Positions 16,658 to 25,660 of a DNA stretch of 29,429 bases are shown here, one piece after another. The notes under the pieces are model-generated. The model was given only the letters and a program-made list of their open reading frames with translations. It was not told where the DNA came from and ran no database searches. The position numbers and the translations under genes were made by a program. Positions within the stretch are counted from its first letter, which is position 1; every line of letters begins with the position of its first letter. This DNA comes from JBQCEE01 sp051960575 (GTDB taxonomy: Bacteria; Actinomycetota; Actinomycetes; Mycobacteriales; Jatrophihabitantaceae): contig NZ_JBQCEE010000168.1 in assembly GCF_051960575.1 (NCBI RefSeq), positions 1 to 29,429 of the forward strand, written 5' to 3'.

Positions 16658-17910
16658 CCGCGCTCGCGCAGGAGACCAGGACCGACGGGCCCGCCGCGCC
16701 GCTGCGGCGACTGCCCGGCCCGACCGCGCTGTACGTGCTGGTGGTCGCGCTCGCCGCGCTGTCGCTGGTGCGGGTGATCACCGGCGCGCAGGACCTCACG
16801 TCCGGCGACACCCTCGGCGCCACGCTGGTGCTCGGCATCCCGATCGCACTCGCGGGCCTCGGCGGCCTGTGGTCGGAACGCTCGGGCGTCGTGAACATCG
16901 GCCTCGAGGGCATGATGATCCTCGGGACGTTCTTCGGCGCCGCCTTCGCGTACTTCAGCGGCACGGCGTGGATGGGCATCGTCGGCGGCATCGTGGGCGG
17001 GCTCATCGGCGGTCTTGTGCACGCGATCGCCACCGTCACCTTCGGCGTCGACCAGATCATCTCCGGTGTTGCGATCACGATCCTGTCGACCGGTCTCGCG
17101 CGCTACCTCGCCGGTGTCTACTTCACCGGCAAGCAGGGCGGCGGGCCGACGCAGTCGCCGAGCGTGCCGCGGTTCAGCCAGATCGACATCCCGGGCTACA
17201 GCGGCCTGCGCGAACTCGAGCGGCACCACTGGTTCTTCGTCAGCGACGTCGCCGGGCTGCTGCGGGGCCTGTTCACCTCGCTGACGCCGTTCAGCATCCT
17301 GATGCTGCTGCTCTTCCCGCTCACCTGGTTCCTGCTGTGGCGCACGGCGTTCGGGCTGCGGCTGCGCTCGTGCGGCGAGAACCCCGCCGCCGCCGAGACG
17401 CTCGGCGTGAACGTCTACCGCCTCAAGTACGTGGCAGTGTTGGTCTCGGGCACGCTCGCCGGCCTCGCCGGAGCGTTCCTCGCCGACTTCAACGGCATCT
17501 ACCGCGAGGGCCAGACCGGCGGCCGCGGCTACATCGGCCTCGCCGCGATGATCTTCGGCAACTGGCGGCCGGGTGGCCTGGCCGCCGGTGCAGGGCTGTT
17601 CGGCTACACCGACGCGCTGCAGCTGCGCGGCGGTGCCGTGCCGGTGCACGCGGTGCTGCTGCTCGTGACGCTGCTGCTGGCCGTGCTGGCGCTGGTGCTG
17701 CTGCGCCGCGGGCAGATGCGGGCGGCCGTCGTCACCTTCGTGGTCGCCGCGCTGATCCTGGTCTGGTACCTGACCACCGACTCGGTGCCGCAGGAGTTCG
17801 TGCCCTACACGCCGTACATCATCACGCTGCTCGTGCTGGCGCTCGCCTCGCAGCGGCTGCGCATGCCCGCGGCCGACGGCATGCCCTGGCGGCGCGGGCA
17901 GGGCACGTGA
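16654..17910 (+). CDS. ABC transporter permease 2 (nucleoside/BPL_transp_2 family)
   Basis: 418 residues. The motif WSERSGVVNIGLEGMM (73-88) is the hallmark of this permease family. The ATPase-contact loop is LRSCGENPAAAETLGVNVYR. There are about ten membrane helices, including a C-terminal set (VHAVLLLVTLLLAVLALVLL and after), making it somewhat longer than many homologues. It pairs with permease 1. Its start overlaps the previous stop, and its last bases overlap the P450 start as GTGA (17907-17910), so the P450 is translated from the transporter mRNA. Confidence 0.95.
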   Translation: MTALAQETRTDGPAAPLRRLPGPTALYVLVVALAALSLVRVITGAQDLTSGDTLGATLVLGIPIALAGLGGLWSERSGVVNIGLEGMMILGTFFGAAFAYFSGTAWMGIVGGIVGGLIGGLVHAIATVTFGVDQIISGVAITILSTGLARYLAGVYFTGKQGGGPTQSPSVPRFSQIDIPGYSGLRELERHHWFFVSDVAGLLRGLFTSLTPFSILMLLLFPLTWFLLWRTAFGLRLRSCGENPAAAETLGVNVYRLKYVAVLVSGTLAGLAGAFLADFNGIYREGQTGGRGYIGLAAMIFGNWRPGGLAAGAGLFGYTDALQLRGGAVPVHAVLLLVTLLLAVLALVLLRRGQMRAAVVTFVVAALILVWYLTTDSVPQEFVPYTPYIITLLVLALASQRLRMPAADGMPWRRGQGT

Positions 17911-19103
17911 GCCTGTTCGACCTCACCGCGCCCGAGGTCGTCGCCGACCCGTACCCGTTCTTCGCCGCCGCGCGGGCCGAGGCGCCGGTGCAGTGGCACG
18001 ACGGCGTCGGCATGTGGCTGACCTTCGACCACGCGGCGGCGAACGCGGTGCTGCGCGCCCGCACGCTCGGACGGCTGTGGAAGCCGCGGTTCCCGGACGA
18101 GCCGATGCCGGCGTTCGAGCTCATCCACGTCAACTCGCTGCTCGAGAACGAGCCGCCGACGCACACCCGGTTGCGCCGGTTGGTCGCCGGTGCGTTCAGC
18201 CGCGGGCACGTCGAGCGGTTGCGTCCACGGGTGCAGGAGCTGGCGACGCGGCTGGCCGACCAGGTGGCCGACGCCGGCAGCGACGGCTCGCCGGTCGACC
18301 TGATCCCGCTCTACGCCGAGCCGCTGCCGGTGCAGGTGATCGCCGAGCTGCTCGGCGTGCCGGAGGCCGACTGGCACCTGCTGCGGCCGTGGTCGAACGC
18401 GATCGTGAAGATGTACGAGTACTCGGTGCCGCCGCCCGTGCGCGCGGCCGCCGAGACCGCCTCGCGCGAGTTCGTCGAGTACCTGCGGGTGCTGGTCGCC
18501 GAGCGGCGCCGGTCGCCGGGCGACGACCTCGTCTCGTCGCTGCTCGCCGAGGTCGACACCGACGGCGGACGGCTCAGCGAGGACGAGCTGATCACCACCT
18601 GCACGCTGCTGCTCAACGCGGGCCACGAGGCCACGGTGAACGTCGTCGGCAACGGGGTGTCGGCGTTGCTTGCGCACCCGGACGAACTGGCCCGGCTGCG
18701 GGCGTCCGGCGATGTCACCACAGCTGTGGAGGAGCTGATCCGGTACGACTCGCCGCTGCAGCTGTTCGAGCGCACCGCGACGGCCGACACCGTGATCGGC
18801 GAGGTCACCGTCGAGGCGGGGCAGAAGATCGCCGCACTGCTCGGCGCGGCCAACCGCGACCCCGCCGTCTTCGCCGACCCCGACCGGTTCGACGTCGCCC
18901 GCGCCGACAACCCGCACCTCGGGTTCGGCGCCGGCATCCACTTCTGCGTCGGCGCGCCGCTCGCCCGGGTCGAGCTCACGACGTCGCTGCGCACCCTGCT
19001 CGACCGCTTCCCTCAACTGTCGTTGCACGACCGGCCGGACCGGCGGCCGGAGTTCGTCCTGCGCGGCGTCGAGACGCTGCCCGTCACCATCAAGGAGTCC
19101 TGA
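17907..19103 (+). CDS. Cytochrome P450
   Basis: 398 residues from GTG 17907, the size of soluble class I bacterial P450s. The haem-binding loop is FGAGIHFCVG with the axial Cys at 347. The I-helix motif is AGHEAT (238-243) in place of the common AGxDT/AGxET. The ExxR pair is E276/R279, and NEPPTHTRLRRLV in the C helix (81-93) is typical of the bacterial CYP families. It would need ferredoxin and ferredoxin reductase, which are not encoded here. It overlaps permease 2 by four bases and cytidine deaminase by one base (19103), so it sits inside the salvage operon. Substrate unknown. A nucleoside-like or imported ligand is an inference from context only. Confidence 0.95.
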   Translation: MSLFDLTAPEVVADPYPFFAAARAEAPVQWHDGVGMWLTFDHAAANAVLRARTLGRLWKPRFPDEPMPAFELIHVNSLLENEPPTHTRLRRLVAGAFSRGHVERLRPRVQELATRLADQVADAGSDGSPVDLIPLYAEPLPVQVIAELLGVPEADWHLLRPWSNAIVKMYEYSVPPPVRAAAETASREFVEYLRVLVAERRRSPGDDLVSSLLAEVDTDGGRLSEDELITTCTLLLNAGHEATVNVVGNGVSALLAHPDELARLRASGDVTTAVEELIRYDSPLQLFERTATADTVIGEVTVEAGQKIAALLGAANRDPAVFADPDRFDVARADNPHLGFGAGIHFCVGAPLARVELTTSLRTLLDRFPQLSLHDRPDRRPEFVLRGVETLPVTIKES

Positions 19104-19491
19104 TGACGTCCGCCATCGACTGGCCCGCCCTGCGCCGCGCCGCCCTCGAGGCGATGGGGCACGCCTACGCGCCCTACTCGCAGTTCCCGGTCGGCGCCGC
19201 CGCGCTGGTCGACGACGGCCGCATCGTCACCGGCTGCAACGTCGAGAACGCCTCGTACGGGCTGGGACTGTGTGCCGAGTGCGGCCTCGTCTCGGCGCTG
19301 CACGGCAGCGGCGGCGGCTCGCTCGTCGCGTTCGCCTGCGTCGACTTCCGCGGCGAGCTGCTCATGCCGTGCGGACGCTGCCGGCAGCTGCTGTGGGAGC
19401 ACGGCGGCCCGGACATGCTGGTCGACACCATCGAGGGCCCGAAGCCGATGATCGAGGTGCTGCCGCTCGCGTTCGGCCGCGAGGACCTGCG

Positions 19492-19495
<4 letters not shown>
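19103..19495 (+). CDS. cdd: Cytidine deaminase
   Basis: A 130-residue protein, the length of the small homotetrameric zinc enzyme. GCNVENASYGLGLCAECGLVSA carries the first zinc Cys (C57) and the catalytic Glu (E59). PCGRCRQ supplies C90 and C93. The residue after Glu is Cys (CAEC) rather than the Arg of CAER enzymes. It converts cytidine and deoxycytidine to uridine and deoxyuridine in the cytoplasm. Its ATG shares its first base with the P450 stop, and its stop overlaps the deoA GTG (19492-19495). The position downstream of a nucleoside transporter fits salvage. Confidence 0.95.
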
Positions 19496-20769
<1,274 letters not shown>

Positions 20770-20788
20770 CGACTGGGCCGCGCGCCGC

Positions 20789-20836
20789 GACCGTGTGCAT
20801 GACGCGCGCGATCGTGCGCGCGTCCTGCACAAGATC
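20789..20836. repeat. 48-bp hairpin repeat, copy 1
   Basis: First of two tandem copies (62-base period). Arms of 16 bases (20794-20809 and 20816-20831) match at 15 of 16 positions around a GATCGT loop. The arm core is GACGCGCGC and the outer ends are TGTGCA/TGCACA. It lies after the deoA stop and before the convergent SIMPL-gene stop, so it could end transcripts from both sides. Confidence 0.85.
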
Positions 20837-20850
20837 CACCGGCGTCCGGC

Positions 20851-20898
20851 GACGGTGTGCATGGCGCGCGGGATCGTGCGCGCGTCCTGCACAAGATC
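20851..20898. repeat. 48-bp hairpin repeat, copy 2
   Basis: Second copy, about 94% identical to the copy at 20789-20836 over 48 bases. The three differences are all in the left half, so its left arm (20856-20871) pairs less perfectly with the right arm (20878-20893), at 13 of 16 positions. The right arm and the CTGCACAAGATC tail are unchanged. Confidence 0.85.
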
Positions 20899-20916
20899 GA
20901 TCCGAGCGCGGCGCCG

Positions 20917-21546
20917 TCAAGCCGGCAGGACGAGCGTCCAGCGGGTCTCGACGTGCGCGGTGAGCAGCTGTGGCTCGGGGGAGAGGTCGAGGGTCTCGAG
21001 ACCGGCCGGTTCGCCGCCGCCCTTCGCGCGGAACGCCATCGCGGCGCGCACGGGCACACCGCCGCCGCCGTGGTCGCGCAGCTCGACCAGCCGGCCGAGC
21101 TCACCGCCGAGCGCCAGCGCGTAGCCCGCCGCCCGGGCCCGGGCGTCGCGCACCGCCTCGGCCTGCACCTCGGCGAGGGCGGGGTGTCGCGGGTCGACAG
21201 ACCAGTGCGGGCCGTCCATCGCCACGTCGGCGACACGGCCGAAGGTGGCCACCACCTCGGTGACCCGCTCGACGTCGTGGCACAGCAGCGTCAGCCGCCG
21301 GTCCGCGGTCCAGCGCTGCAGCCGTCCCGGCTCGCCCCAGCTCGAGATCGCCGAGCGGCGCACCTCGATGTCGTCGGCACCGAGGGCCAGCACGGCCTGG
21401 TCGAGCGCGGTGAACCGCTGCGCCAGCGCGGCGTGCGCGGCGGCACGGTCGCCCGCGCGCACCGACACCTGCCCCGAGACGACGAACCGGTCGGGCGCGA
21501 CCTCGCGCTCGGCACTGCCGGTGACCACGATTGTCGGCTGCTCCAC
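20917..21546 (-). CDS. SIMPL domain-containing protein (DUF541)
   Basis: A 209-residue protein from GTG 21546. The opening IVVTGSAEREVAPDRFVVSGQVSV is the typical first strand of the SIMPL/DUF541 domain. The later segment AEVQAEAVRDARARAAGYALALGGELGRLVEL is the conserved helix before the last strands. Unlike many family members it lacks a signal peptide, so it is probably cytoplasmic. The family includes BP26 of Brucella and E. coli YggE, with suggested stress roles, but no biochemical activity is established. It is divergent from add with 28 bases between starts, and convergent with deoA across the hairpin repeats. Confidence 0.85.
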   Translation of the reverse strand: MEQPTIVVTGSAEREVAPDRFVVSGQVSVRAGDRAAAHAALAQRFTALDQAVLALGADDIEVRRSAISSWGEPGRLQRWTADRRLTLLCHDVERVTEVVATFGRVADVAMDGPHWSVDPRHPALAEVQAEAVRDARARAAGYALALGGELGRLVELRDHGGGGVPVRAAMAFRAKGGGEPAGLETLDLSPEPQLLTAHVETRWTLVLPA

Positions 21547-21562
21547 GCAGTCAGTGTGCCGC

Positions 21563-21568
21563 TACCGT
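21563..21568 (+). promoter_or_regulatory. -10-like TACCGT for a leaderless add transcript
   Basis: TACCGT matches TANNNT and is followed by six bases and then ATG 21575, the leaderless geometry. It also lies within the 28-base gap between divergent starts. Confidence 0.45.
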
Positions 21569-21574
21569 GAGGCC

Positions 21575-22651
21575 ATGCCGACCCCGCTGGACGCCACCTC
21601 CATCCGCCGGGCCCCGAAGGTGCTGCTGCACGACCATCTCGACGGCGGCCTCCGTCCGCAGACGATCGTCGAACTGGCGGCCGAGACGGGCTACCGCAAC
21701 CTGCCGAGCGACGACGCCGAGAAGCTGGGCCAGTGGTTCCGGGACGCGTCCGACTCGGGGTCGCTCGAGCGGTATCTCGAGACCTTCCAGCACACGGTCG
21801 GGGTGATGCAGACCGAGGCCGCGATGCATCGCGTGGCGAAGGAGGCCGTCGAGGACCTCGCCGCCGACGGGGTCGTGTACGCAGAGATCCGCTGGGCGCC
21901 CGAGCAGCACCTCGACGCGGGCGTCCCGCTCGAGGCGGGCGTCGAGGCGATCCTCGCCGGCTTCGCCGACGGCGAGCGCGCGGCGGCCGAGGCCGGGCAC
22001 CGCATCAAGGTCGGCGGCCTCGCCACGGCCATGCGGCACGCGGCCCGCTCGAGCGAGATCGCCGAACTGGCCGTGCGCTACCGCGACCGCGGCATCGCCG
22101 GCTTCGACATCGCCGGTGCCGAGGCCGGCTTCCCGCCCACCCGCCACCTGGACGCGTTCGAGTACTGCCGGCGCGAGAACTTCCACTTCACCATCCACGC
22201 CGGCGAGGCGTTCGGGCTGCCGTCGATCTGGGAGGCGATCCAGTGGTGCGGCGCCGACCGGCTCGGCCACGGCGTGCGCATCGTCGACGACATCGCACCC
22301 GACGGCACCCTCGGCCGGCTTGCGCAGTACGTGCGTGACAAGCGCATCCCGCTCGAGATGTGCCCGTCGTCGAACATCCAGACGGGGGCGGCCGCCTCGA
22401 TCGCCGAGCACCCGATCGGGCTGCTGCGCCGGCTCTCGTTCCGCGTCACGGTGAACACCGACAACCGGCTGATGAGCGGCACGTCGATGACGCGCGAGAT
22501 GACCCTGCTCGCGGAGGCGTTCGGGTACTCGTGGTCGGACCTGCAGTGGTTCACGATCAACGCGATGAAGTCGGCGTTCCTGCCGTTCGACGAGCGGCTG
22601 GACATCATCAACACGCAGATCAAGCCCGGCTACGCGCGGCTGCAGGCCTGA
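21575..22651 (+). CDS. add: Adenosine deaminase
   Basis: 358 residues from ATG 21575. Zinc and catalytic residues are all present: H19 and H21 in LLHDHLDGG, H208 and E211 in TIHAGEAF, H232 in LGHGVRI, and D296 in NTDN, with CPSSN at 263-267. It deaminates adenosine or deoxyadenosine to inosine in the cytoplasm, complementing cdd and deoA upstream for purines. The open frame runs upstream to 21245, but those residues overlap the SIMPL gene and lack similarity. The -10-like TACCGT also argues for 21575. The stop codon is shared with a 17-base palindrome covering the convergent nagZ-like stop. Confidence 0.95.
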   Translation: MPTPLDATSIRRAPKVLLHDHLDGGLRPQTIVELAAETGYRNLPSDDAEKLGQWFRDASDSGSLERYLETFQHTVGVMQTEAAMHRVAKEAVEDLAADGVVYAEIRWAPEQHLDAGVPLEAGVEAILAGFADGERAAAEAGHRIKVGGLATAMRHAARSSEIAELAVRYRDRGIAGFDIAGAEAGFPPTRHLDAFEYCRRENFHFTIHAGEAFGLPSIWEAIQWCGADRLGHGVRIVDDIAPDGTLGRLAQYVRDKRIPLEMCPSSNIQTGAAASIAEHPIGLLRRLSFRVTVNTDNRLMSGTSMTREMTLLAEAFGYSWSDLQWFTINAMKSAFLPFDERLDIINTQIKPGYARLQA

Positions 22652-22664
22652 CCCGGCGGGTCAG
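22648..22664. repeat. Palindrome spanning two convergent stop codons
   Basis: CTGACCCG-G-CGGGTCAG is a perfect inverted repeat. Its left arm contains the add stop TGA (22649-22651). Its right arm contains the reverse-strand TGA of the GH3 gene (22661-22663). It is too short to be a confident terminator. Confidence 0.5.
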
Positions 22665-23911
22665 TGCAGCAGGCCGAAGCGTTGCTTGGCCTGCAGCACG
22701 CGCAGGGCGGCCGCGTCCACGAGCTTCTTGAAGGTGGCGGACGCGCGCACCTGGGCGAGCAGGGCCTGCGTCATCACGCGGGCCTGTGTGGCGTCGATGG
22801 TGAGCACCATGTCGCCGCCGGCCTGGATGAACCGCACGGCGCGCTGGCCGACCGGATACCCCGCGACCTGCTTCGCGCCGCCGACGTCGTCGGTGATCAC
22901 CACACCGGTGAAGCCGAGGTCGTGGCGCAGCATGCCGCTGATGATCGTGCGCGAGAAGATCGCCGGGACGCCCGGCTGGATCTGCGCGTAGCGCGCCGTC
23001 GACACCATCACGAACGGCACGTGCTGCCGCACCGCCGCGCGGAACGGCGCGAGGTACGGGTCGTCGCGCGTGGTCGCGGTGTCGGTCACGCCGGCGGTGG
23101 TGTCGGTGTTCCCGGTGACGCGACCGAGGCCGGGGAAGTGCTTGACGGTGGCGGCGACGCCGGCGTCGTTCAGGCCCTGCAGGAAGGCCACGCCATGGGT
23201 GCGCACGGCGTACGGCGAGTGCCCGTACTCGCGGTCGAGGTCGCCGATGGGCGGGTTCGGTGAGAAGCCCTGGGGCACGGTGTCCATGACCGGTGCGAGG
23301 TCGACGTTCACGCCCACGCGCTTCAGCTCGGCGCCCCACGTCCTGGCGTCGGCGCGCAGCGTGGTCGGCGCGATGCGTCCCTGCTGCACGCCGCTCGGGA
23401 TGCGCGAGAAGCCGTATCCCTGCAGACGCTGGACGTAGCCGCCCTCCTGATCGGTCGAGATCAGCAGTTGCACCTTCGCGGGCGCCACGGCTCGCAGCCC
23501 GGCGGTCACGCGCGCGACGACGGTGCGGCCGGCCGTGGTCGTGCCGTCCAGGATCACCGACCCCACGTGGTAGGTGCGGATCGCGGTCACCGTCGCGGAC
23601 GCCACCGCGGTGCTCGGGCAGTCGACCATGAGCAGCTGGCCCACCCGTTGCGCCTCGGTCATCGCGTTCAGTGCCTTCTGCGCCGGGCTGAGCGTCGTGG
23701 TCGCGCTGCCGCCCGGGGCCGAGGGTGTGGACGAGCCGCCGGAGGTCGACAAGTTCGAGCCGCCGGAGGGGGCCGACGAGGCCGACGGGGCCGACGAGGC
23801 CGCACTGCCGGAGCTCTGCGACAGCGCGTCGATGCCCGAGCCGCCGCTCGACGTGCAGGCCGTCGCGCCGAGCAGCGCGACGGTGGAGGTGAGCAGCAGG
23901 CGGCGTCGCAT
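22661..23911 (-). CDS. Glycoside hydrolase family 3 lipoprotein (NagZ-like beta-N-acetylhexosaminidase)
   Basis: 416 residues from ATG 23911. The signal peptide ends at a lipobox with C19 (ATAC). A Ser/Gly/Pro-rich tether of about 55 residues precedes the GH3 barrel (from about 75). LISTDQEGGYVQRLQG (about 150-165) and KHFPGLGR (257-264) are NagZ-type motifs. VVITDD (337-342) contains the expected nucleophile Asp. After KHFPGLG the text reads RVTGNTDTTAG, without the D-S/T-H of classical NagZ, so the acid/base arrangement may differ. It probably acts on cell-wall amino sugars outside the membrane. An open frame to 24058 adds no signal-like sequence, so the ATG at 23911 is preferred. Convergent with add. 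Confidence 0.88.
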   Translation of the reverse strand: MRRRLLLTSTVALLGATACTSSGGSGIDALSQSSGSAASSAPSASSAPSGGSNLSTSGGSSTPSAPGGSATTTLSPAQKALNAMTEAQRVGQLLMVDCPSTAVASATVTAIRTYHVGSVILDGTTTAGRTVVARVTAGLRAVAPAKVQLLISTDQEGGYVQRLQGYGFSRIPSGVQQGRIAPTTLRADARTWGAELKRVGVNVDLAPVMDTVPQGFSPNPPIGDLDREYGHSPYAVRTHGVAFLQGLNDAGVAATVKHFPGLGRVTGNTDTTAGVTDTATTRDDPYLAPFRAAVRQHVPFVMVSTARYAQIQPGVPAIFSRTIISGMLRHDLGFTGVVITDDVGGAKQVAGYPVGQRAVRFIQAGGDMVLTIDATQARVMTQALLAQVRASATFKKLVDAAALRVLQAKQRFGLLH

Positions 23912-24018
23912 CCGTCCATCGTCGCGCACCGGGCAAGGACGGGTGATCAGGCGCCCGCGGCCAGGCGTGCCCAGCGCGCCCCTTCCGCCGAGCGCCGTGA
24001 TCATGCGAGGGTGGGCAG

Positions 24019-25605
24019 ATGCCACGAGCAGCGCGTTCCGGTCGAAATCGCTGCGCACTGGCCGCCGTGCTCGCCGCCGCGTCGCTCGTCGTCGTGCTGC
24101 CGGCGCAGGACGCGCACGCCGCCATGCGCAACGAGGTCGGGACGTCGGCCGCGCAGTACGCGACGCGCGCCGGCTACCGCATCGGCATCGCCGTCTACGA
24201 CACCAAGAACCACACGCTGCACGGGTCCGGCGCCTACCGCAGCGCGTTCGCGTCCGAGTCGGTCGTGAAGACCTTCATCGCGACCCGGCTGCTGGTCACC
24301 GGCCAGATGGTCGGCGTCACCGCGCAGATGGCCTACAAGATGATCACGCAGTCGGACGACAACATGGCGACCGCGCTGTACGGGCGGGTCGGCGGCGACT
24401 CGTTGATCGACTGGGTGAAGAGCTACTTCCGGGTGCCCGACCTCGGGTCGCGTCCGTGGCGGGCCGGCTGGTGGGGCACCACCCGCATCACGCCGGCCGG
24501 GCTGGTCAAGTTCTACGTCAAGGCCAAGGCGAACAGGCGGGTCGGGCCCTGGCTGCTCAACGCGATGCACCACGCCACGAAGTACGGCTCGGACGGCACG
24601 TACCAGTTCTTCGGCCTGCCCTCGGCGACGACCCACCCCGCCGTGAAGCAGGGCTGGGGCGGCGACTACGACTACACGACCGCCTGCTTCAACACCACGG
24701 GCTTCGTCGACAACGACCGCTACGCCGTGGCGATCCTCGCCCGCGGGCCGATGTCGAGCTACGGCGCCCGCATCGGCTCGATGCTCACCGCGGTGGCGCG
24801 TCGGCTGCTGCCCGGGGGTGTCTACCCGGCGCCCATCCCGTTCGTGAGCGCGCTGTCGCGGCACGCCGGCGCGACGACCGGGCACCAGTCGGTGACCGTG
24901 CGCGGGTCTGACTTCAGCGGCGTGACCGGCGTGCTGTTCGGCACGACCCGGGCGAGCAACGTGCACGTGCTCTCGCCGGGCGTGCTCACCGCGGACGCGC
25001 CGCCGCAGACCCCGCGGACGGTGGCCGTGCACGTGCAGACGACGCACGGGACGTCCGTGCCGACGCTGCGGTCGGCGTTCACCTACGGTGCGCCGCCGGT
25101 CGTGACGTCGCTCAGCCGATCGTCCGGTGCGGTGGGCGGTGGTGACCAGCTCACCGTGCGCGGCCACGACTTCGGTTCCCTGGTGCAGGTCAAGGTCGGC
25201 ACGGCGGTGGCGAAGGTCGTCGGCGCCCCGACGGGCACGTCGGTCACCGTGGTGGTGCCGAAGGCCGCCGCCGCGGGCACGGTGCACGTGCAGGTGGTGA
25301 CGATCTACGCCGGCTCGGCTCCCGGCGCCGCCGACCAGTACGCGTACGTGGGCGTACCGACGATCACTGCGGTGTCGCCCGACCACGGGCCGGCCGCGGG
25401 TGGCACGACGGCCACCATTCAGGGCACCGGATTCGCCGGACCGGTGTCGGTGAGCTTCGGCGGCGTCGCCGCCACCGTGCAGCAGGTGACCCCGACGTCG
25501 ATCACCGTGCTGACGCGGCACGGCACCGCCGGCCCGGCGGTCCCGGTCACCGTGTCGACCCAGGGCGGCACGGCGACGAAGGCCGGCGCGTTCACCTACG
25601 AGTAG
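24019..25605 (+). CDS. Secreted beta-lactamase-fold serine hydrolase with three C-terminal IPT/TIG domains
   Basis: 528 residues. A signal peptide (about 1-35, ending AHAA) is followed by a class A beta-lactamase-like domain (about 40-265). Its motifs are SVVK (S81, K84), SDDN at 112-115 in the SDN position, and KQG (210-212) in the KTG position. Three repeats follow at about 273-357, 359-443 and 446-528. Each opens P-x-(V/I)-x-x-(L/V)-S and carries VTVRGSDFSG, LTVRGHDFGS or ATIQGTGFAG, the IPT/TIG immunoglobulin-like signature. It is likely exported, using the Ig-like domains to bind polysaccharide or wall. Whether it hydrolyses beta-lactams, peptidoglycan or esters is unknown. GAGGGTGGG before ATG 24019 can serve as ribosome site. 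Divergent from the GH3 lipoprotein gene. Confidence 0.85.
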   Translation: MPRAARSGRNRCALAAVLAAASLVVVLPAQDAHAAMRNEVGTSAAQYATRAGYRIGIAVYDTKNHTLHGSGAYRSAFASESVVKTFIATRLLVTGQMVGVTAQMAYKMITQSDDNMATALYGRVGGDSLIDWVKSYFRVPDLGSRPWRAGWWGTTRITPAGLVKFYVKAKANRRVGPWLLNAMHHATKYGSDGTYQFFGLPSATTHPAVKQGWGGDYDYTTACFNTTGFVDNDRYAVAILARGPMSSYGARIGSMLTAVARRLLPGGVYPAPIPFVSALSRHAGATTGHQSVTVRGSDFSGVTGVLFGTTRASNVHVLSPGVLTADAPPQTPRTVAVHVQTTHGTSVPTLRSAFTYGAPPVVTSLSRSSGAVGGGDQLTVRGHDFGSLVQVKVGTAVAKVVGAPTGTSVTVVVPKAAAAGTVHVQVVTIYAGSAPGAADQYAYVGVPTITAVSPDHGPAAGGTTATIQGTGFAGPVSVSFGGVAATVQQVTPTSITVLTRHGTAGPAVPVTVSTQGGTATKAGAFTYE

Positions 25606-25647
25606 TCGCCCCGTCGTCGGGACGGCCGGTCGGGGCGAGGGCTGCGC

Positions 25648-25653
25648 TAGCGT
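25648..25653 (+). promoter_or_regulatory. -10-like TAGCGT for glpD
   Basis: TAGCGT matches TANNNT and stands seven bases before GTG 25661. It overlaps the earlier in-frame GTG at 25652, arguing that 25661 is the true start of a leaderless mRNA. Confidence 0.45.
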
Positions 25654-25660
25654 GCCCGGT

